From: Eudromia elegans
Lineage: Eukaryota > Chordata > Aves > Tinamiformes > Tinamidae
Length of the DNA: 64,000 nucleotides
Reading direction: 5' to 3'
Assembly: GCA_003342815.1 (NCBI GenBank)
Contig: PTEX01000294.1
Location: 372,001 to 436,000 of the forward strand
Position numbers and translations under genes: made by a program. A model generated the notes under the pieces. It saw nothing but the letters and a program-made list of their open reading frames with translations, made no database searches and was not told the DNA's origin. Shown here piece by piece: positions 58,301-64,000 of the stretch. Every line of letters starts with the position of its first letter. Position 1 is the stretch's first letter.

Positions 58301-61300
58301 ACCCCGAATTTGGCCTGACCTCCCAGCCTCACTTGGACCTGCCTTGGTGCCATCGTTTGGCTGTGGATCACTGGACCCAGTACTTGGCCATTTAGCAAAT
58401 AAACAACAGTAAACACTTGCTGTCTTTTGAGAGTATTCAAAAGAGCGGAAAGACTTTTCAGTCTTCTTTGCCAGGTCCTATATTGGTGCCTCACTGGGGC
58501 TGCTCACATAGGAAAATCAGTAATATGGGCAGAAACAGTCTGGAGTCACCAGGGACTAGAAATATAGATCCATAACTTACAGCTGCCAGCACCTACTATA
58601 GGTGAAAAGCACTGCAATGCTATAAATAATTCAGCTCCTGAATGCCAGCAATGCCTGGTCAGAAGAGACCTTCTCAAGCACGGTCTGTATCATGCATTCA
58701 TCACTGCAAAGCTCTTTTCTTCTCTATGTTTTTCACATAAAGTGAAAAGAGGAAACGATGACACATGGAAAGCCTTGAAAATACTTGCCCTCTGCCTCCA
58801 TCCCTTGGTGACCACGTTGGATATGACCTGGTTGGCCATGAGTTCAACTCAAATGCAGACAGAGCGCACGGAGCTGCCCATGTTCAGACCCACACAGCGA
58901 CTGCCTTGCAAAGAGCTCGTGCTAATTGATAGCTCTGCTGGGAAAGCCACGCTGTTAAATTCAGTGCTTAACTGCCTGTATCAGCGCTTATTTCTGTACA
59001 GGCACAAATCAGAGTGTTGGAAAGCACCAGTCACCATTAAGCAAGGCAAGGAAGTCGAACAGCAAGAAGGCTCGCTTGAAGAGTCATAAAAATGTGAAAC
59101 GGTGATTTACGTTAGAGAAATGTGGTGTTTCAGCTGAAATCGGGTTTTTGTTAGAGAGGTGCCCCAGAGGGATGCTAAGAGCCTCGGCTTCCTTTGAACA
59201 CCAACCAAGCTAAATGAACAGAGAAAAGGTGTCCATCCAGAGAATGACAACGGAGGAAGATGAGAGGTGCAGGATTGTACCCATTGGAGGTAATTCTGGT
59301 GTCACAGAAATCAAGCTGTGCTGCCTGAGCCTTGATCCGTAGGGCAGCTGAATAATCCTTTGGGATGACTGTAGATCATGGGCATGGGAAATGGGGCTTC
59401 AGGTCTACCTAGCACCAGCATCGTTCCCTGGCCACTGGGGCAGCCTTTCTCTCTGCACTGTAGAATAAATCCAGCTCTTCTTGAATTATAGTAGTGTTCC
59501 TATCCAGCATTAATCTGATCTCCTAATCAGAGACTTGCCTGCTTCCGAATAAGCAATCTCAGAGGAAAAAGCACAAATGCTGACAAAAAGATGATGTTGC
59601 AAATCTCCAGCCAGGTCTAGTGGTATGTTGCAGTCTTCACTGGAGCAGCCCCAGCCTGAAGCACTTTGGGGTAGTTGGCAAGCAAGGAGATTAGCTTGGG
59701 GCCTTGGCTAAACCCCAGTGGGTAGTTACTGCTTTGCACCTCTCTGAAGAGCTAAACAGCTGTGCAGAGCAGAGAGTCATCTCCACCCCAGAAGTGTAAC
59801 CTGGCCTCTTTGTACCTGAGCTTTCATGTTCCTCCTCAAGTGAAGAGGGGAGAAATCTTTCCTGAAAGCCTGGTTAGATGCAAGGATAGTCAAGACTGAT
59901 GTATGGATGATGCCTTCTGCCAAAATTCAGAGACATCAGCAGATAAACATCAACAGAGAGCCCTGGCACAGGCTGCCCAGAGAGGCTGTGGAGGCTCCTG
60001 CTCTGGAGATCTTCCAAATCTACATGGATGCAACCCTATACCCCATGCTCTGGGTGTCCCTGCTGGAGCAGGGGGATTGGACTAGATGATCCCTAGAGGT
60101 CCCTTCCAACCTCAGCCAAAAGCGTAGGCCAATATCTCCCACCATCCCAAGGTTTCTCTTGGCACAAGCAGCACGGTTGTGGTTCTGCTTGGGAACCAAC
60201 GCCATTTGGGAAGCCAATGGCATCTCCTGGCTACAAGTCCTGGGGGACACTGCTCCCCTTTTCAGGTATGACCACCCATCTGGAGGCAACCAGAGCTCAG
60301 CTCCCTTGGCAAGGACAGACCTCTGCACCGGAGCAGAGCGCCTTACAGGAGCAGCTTAGTCAGTGACCTTGATTTTTTTTCCATGGGGTTTTCCATAGTG
60401 AGGAATAAGACGATTTGAAAAACAAGTGAGTCGCCAGCAATCCCACGTCTTTGGAGCAGAGAGAAAGGAAAGGAGTGAACGGCACTGCCATCCTCTCAGC
60501 TGCTCTTTATTTATGGTAGATTAGAAGCAGCCCTAACAAATGCTGGCTGTAGACTGTCCCGCCAAGAGCCTTCCAGGCGATTTCCCTTCTGATTCTCTTC
60601 TTGACCCTAGAAATGAGAAAATAAATAAATGAATATATGAATAAATGCATAAAAGCTTTTTCCCCCACCGCTCTGTCTCTTCCTTCTGCAGATGGATATC
60701 TGAAGATCCCATTTCCAGCAATCCCCGGGAGCAAAGGCAGAGCTGAGCATCAATGCTTTTCCATGCAAGTCTTCTTGCAGATAAGCAGCTTGTTGTGATA
60801 TTAGAACAATTTCTGATCCCGGCTTCACAAGCCTAAATCAATGCTGGGATCAGCTGAATTGTTTTGGGTTTACATGGGTGTAACTGAGATGAGAATTTCA
60901 CTTGATAACAGCATGTGTCTGCCTCAAGTCACGCTCACCGTGCAGAGCACTGGCTTATTTCTGCCATCTGAAGGACTCATGGAAAGGCGACATCTGCTTT
61001 TCCTAAGCAGATCTTAGAAAATGTCACCCCTCCCACTGATTTTGCTGTGTTTTGAGTTTCTATTTTTCTCCCAGTCCCCTAAATATATTGCATATAGTTT
61101 GTAGAGACATCACGCTCTTTATAATAGTTTACTGGCCCTGTGGCATCTTCTCACCGAGCTAACCCTGCCCCATTGCTCAGTGTCACCTCTTAATAGCCAC
61201 GATCCTTGACTGTAAGAGAATTAGAGAAAACCACCAAGAGAGGGGAAAAAAAAATCTGAGTAGGTTGACAGCTATATATTGTCTTCATTCCATGATACTC

Positions 61301-64000
61301 CCAACAAATTCTTCTCCAAAGCTATTAAACCTGTGTAACTGTCAGGTAAAGTGGAGAACTGTTGAGCTGAGTGAAAAACCCTGTCCAACCAATTTCCAGA
61401 TGTGCCATGGAAAAGGTGCAGGAGAAATCCAAAGTCATCCATAGGAAGCTTGGAGCAGTGCCCAAACCCATCCATCGGCGACATCCTGCTGTAGAACGTT
61501 CCCAAATAGCGTCGCCTCCCGCCTGATGGACTTGGTGACAAGGGGATGAGTTATTCGAATGCCCAGCAGAGAAGACACAGCAACGGGCACCGTCCAGCTG
61601 TAGCCCAGCATGAGGACATCTGGTGACTCTATCCCGCTGCGTGGAAGAGCTGCCGGGATGCCCGAGATGGCTGCACAGCGACAAGATCTCATCAGAAATA
61701 CTGTATATGCAGCACTGCTGTAAATGTGTCTCTCCTGTGTCGGAAGAGACTTTGTCCTTCCAGGCAGTGACCCTGATGTGACCTCTGGGCTGCCCTTAGT
61801 GGCTTTTGGAGTGGCCATCACTGGAGGAGGAGCGGGAGATGGATCTCACAGGAATGACCTTGGGCAAGTCCTTGCCTCCTGCATATATAGAGCTGCCAGC
61901 AGGAGAAGATAGGGCCAAAGATGACACAGGGATAGATGATTCCCCACAATACGAGGCAGTAAACTGAGTAATAATTGGCTCTGAAATGACAGATTTCCCT
62001 AGGGATTTATCCATTTTGTGCGCTGCTTTTCTAAATGAGCTGCTTCCGACACCCAGCGAGTCCTGTGAGCTGCATTTCAGGGAGGTCCCAGAGGGGTTGA
62101 AGATAGCCTGCCACGATGACTATGTGTCCCAGCAGGCCCTTAACTCCTCTCTGCAGCAGCAGGGTACTCGTATTTCCATTGTACCATAAAAACTGGCCAA
62201 CCATGAGGTTTTTTCCCCACCCTTCCCAAAGTTGTTATCTTCACTCAACCACCCCCTTACCTTTTGTAAAGGACATCTCTAGAACATGTTCTGGAGGCGT
62301 TTACTTCTACCCAGGGTTTCTCAGCCTAACCGTTCATTCCGATGTCATCCCAGCAAGACTGATGCTTGTCATCCCACCAAGCATCAGCCCCTGATCTCCC
62401 AAGGGTCCCTGATTACAGAGCCCGCTTATTAATTACGGAGGTCACCTCTGCTTGACAGCTTCACCTGAGCTTAGCTTCTACCCCCAGGCAAGCACAAAAA
62501 CTAGGAGCACAACAGAGATTTATTTGCTGCAGTAGGGGCCGGCTATAGAGGTGGAGCTGAGGGTATGGGAAACACACCAGCAATGTAAATCTTAATGTAA
62601 ACTCCCAGCAGTGAGACAATACTCAATGTCCTCGTGTAACCCCTGAACCGTAATTCAGCTGCTGTGTTTGGGAATCCACAAGGGCCTTGGCTTGGCTATG
62701 GCTCCTCAACGTGTGCTCCGAACTCGTCCTCTATTTGCAGTGCCGACCGATTAACTTCTGTCCCTTCCCTCTCCGCAGACCAGAGGGGAAATATTTTTAG
62801 GGGGAAAATTCTGTATTGCAGCCAAAAATAGCTGATACACAACGTGCAGGAGAAGGAGATGTTCTTAAATGTGTTTTTTCAAAGAGACCTTTGAAGCTGT
62901 AGCTTGCCTTTGTTGCCTGCCTGTTTGGGAACAGACTCAAACATCACGTAAAAGCTCTGTGTACACCATGGAAACCTTTTGCCTTGCGTCATCATCTCCT
63001 GGAACAAGCAACAGTTATTCTGAGCGGCTGGTGCAACCGCTGGCTACCACCTGCTTCACAGAGATACTCTTCTCATATGCCGCTGATAGAGATGATGACG
63101 ATGCAGATGGCACGTGGCATGCCTTGATTTCCTCCTGTTTATCAGCTTTAGACAGTAGGGATGTTTCAATCAAAAATGCTGACGAGAACGTGATGCTGAT
63201 TTTAAGTGATTTGTCCAACCAGCCAAGGCTCAACCGTTACATGCATAGAGATGAAGGATCATGAATCTTTAGCTGGTTTCTCAAGAGGGTTTTTCTGCTC
63301 ACCTCAAGGCAAAGACAAGCCCAAGACCCATCTAAGCTGCAGCAGATCCTACTCAGTTGGCTGTATGAACTCTTCTCCAACACCTCCCTTCCACTGCGTA
63401 TACCCCTAGTTTTTCCAGAGTTTGCGCCGGTTTGATATTTCGGTGGTTTCCATAAAGCAGATGGCATCTTGAGGCTTTACAACCAGAGCATCAGGCAAGG
63501 CAGCAGGAACGCTTCGGTCCTGCACGAGAGCGGGTCTTCATCGGCCTTCCTGAGAAAAAGGTGTTGGGATATCGCCCGTGGCGAGGAAGGAAGCCCATGC
63601 AGCAATGGGGCCTGCTCCTATTAACGAAGCGCAGCAGGACCTGGCTGGAGCTTGGCCAGGAGATGTGTGGAACGGACAAGTGCTTCAAGTATGGGTTCAT
63701 TCACAGCCTAGCTCGCTTCCCTCTGGATCAGCACAAAAATAGTTATATTCCCAGGCTAGCAACATGGGCCACCAGCCAGCTATTTATTTATGCGGTCCTT
63801 ACAACCCAAGGACCTCCCTTTTTTTATTTTTAATAACTACAGTGATTTCACCCAGTCGCCTCTCTAGAAGGAGCCTTTTCAGTTAGCAAACAAGTGCATC
63901 GTGCTGGCAGCGTGTGAAGCGTTTGGGGAGGGGAAGGCAAGACCCAACGCTAACGTTGAGCTCAAGTCTCTTGTTTCCTTCAGAGGGGTGTTTGTAGTCA
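55301..64000. other. Upstream flank of CAPN5
   Basis: No gene recognised; one CR1 fragment at 59.95 kb. The 57.45-57.92 kb stretch is AT-rich, with TTTATTTATT and ATTAATTAA blocks and a TCAAGGTCA nuclear-receptor half-site (57834-57842), and has the look of a non-coding regulatory element. ACER3 or B3GNT6 exons, expected further upstream from mammalian order, were not seen. Confidence 0.45.
59953..60118 (+). mobile_element. CR1 LINE 3' fragment lacking its tail
   Basis: It encodes REPWHRLPREAVEAPALEIF and then GGATTGGACTAGATGATCCC and CCTTCCAACCTCAGCC. The terminal octamer repeats are missing, so the copy is truncated at both ends. It lies in the upstream flank of CAPN5. Confidence 0.88.

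Noticed and set aside
55301-64000. ACER3 or B3GNT6 exons upstream of CAPN5
   Set aside because: No ceramidase-like transmembrane exon and no long single-exon glycosyltransferase frame is present on either strand.

Overview
The window looks like avian nuclear DNA. It holds several short, 5'-truncated CR1 LINE copies, some ending in the avian ATTCTATGATTCTATGA-type tail. It has low repeat density, small introns at the 3' half of the main gene, and vertebrate GT-AG exon structure. I cannot name the species.

One host gene dominates. CAPN5 (calpain-5) runs on the minus strand. Its 12 coding exons lie between 40415 (start ATG) and 6264 (TAA). Every junction is in phase and the spliced frame is 641 codons plus stop, against 640 aa in human CAPN5. 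The catalytic Cys80, His251 and Asn283 are all present. A GC-rich, CpG-rich block at about 54.3-54.96 kb holds a strong minus-strand splice donor and is the likely promoter and non-coding first exon, which would make the gene about 48 kb. Introns 1, 2 and 3 are long (about 14.3, 16.7 and 8.7 kb); introns 4 to 12 are 0.33-2.2 kb.

Nested in CAPN5 intron 3, on the same strand, is an intact intronless olfactory marker protein gene, OMP (20127-19648, 159 aa). The same gene-in-intron arrangement is known in mammals, so it is an old linkage. OMP is a cytosolic marker of mature olfactory neurons; CAPN5 is a calcium-dependent cysteine protease expressed widely, including in photoreceptors. Nothing indicates a shared pathway; the link is positional.

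Layout: 1-6263, CAPN5 3' UTR and downstream flank, no other gene recognised; 6264-14703, CAPN5 exons 13 to 4; 14704-23403, intron 3 with OMP; 23404-23535, exon 3 (catalytic Cys); 23536-40253, intron 2; 40254-40429, exon 2; 40430-54722, intron 1; 54.3-55.3 kb, CpG island followed by a minisatellite; 55.3-64 kb, upstream flank without a recognisable gene. In mammals MYO7A lies downstream of CAPN5 and B3GNT6/ACER3 upstream; I found no exon of these here.

I found no convincing unknown multi-gene system. The most interesting items are the intact avian OMP with a CR1 only about 0.4 kb upstream, a perfect 35-bp duplication flanking the CAPN5 5' end, a tandem (GYNNGY) donor at exon 4 that can create an immediate stop, a perfect 14-bp inverted repeat in intron 2, and clusters of homeodomain-type sites within intron 3.
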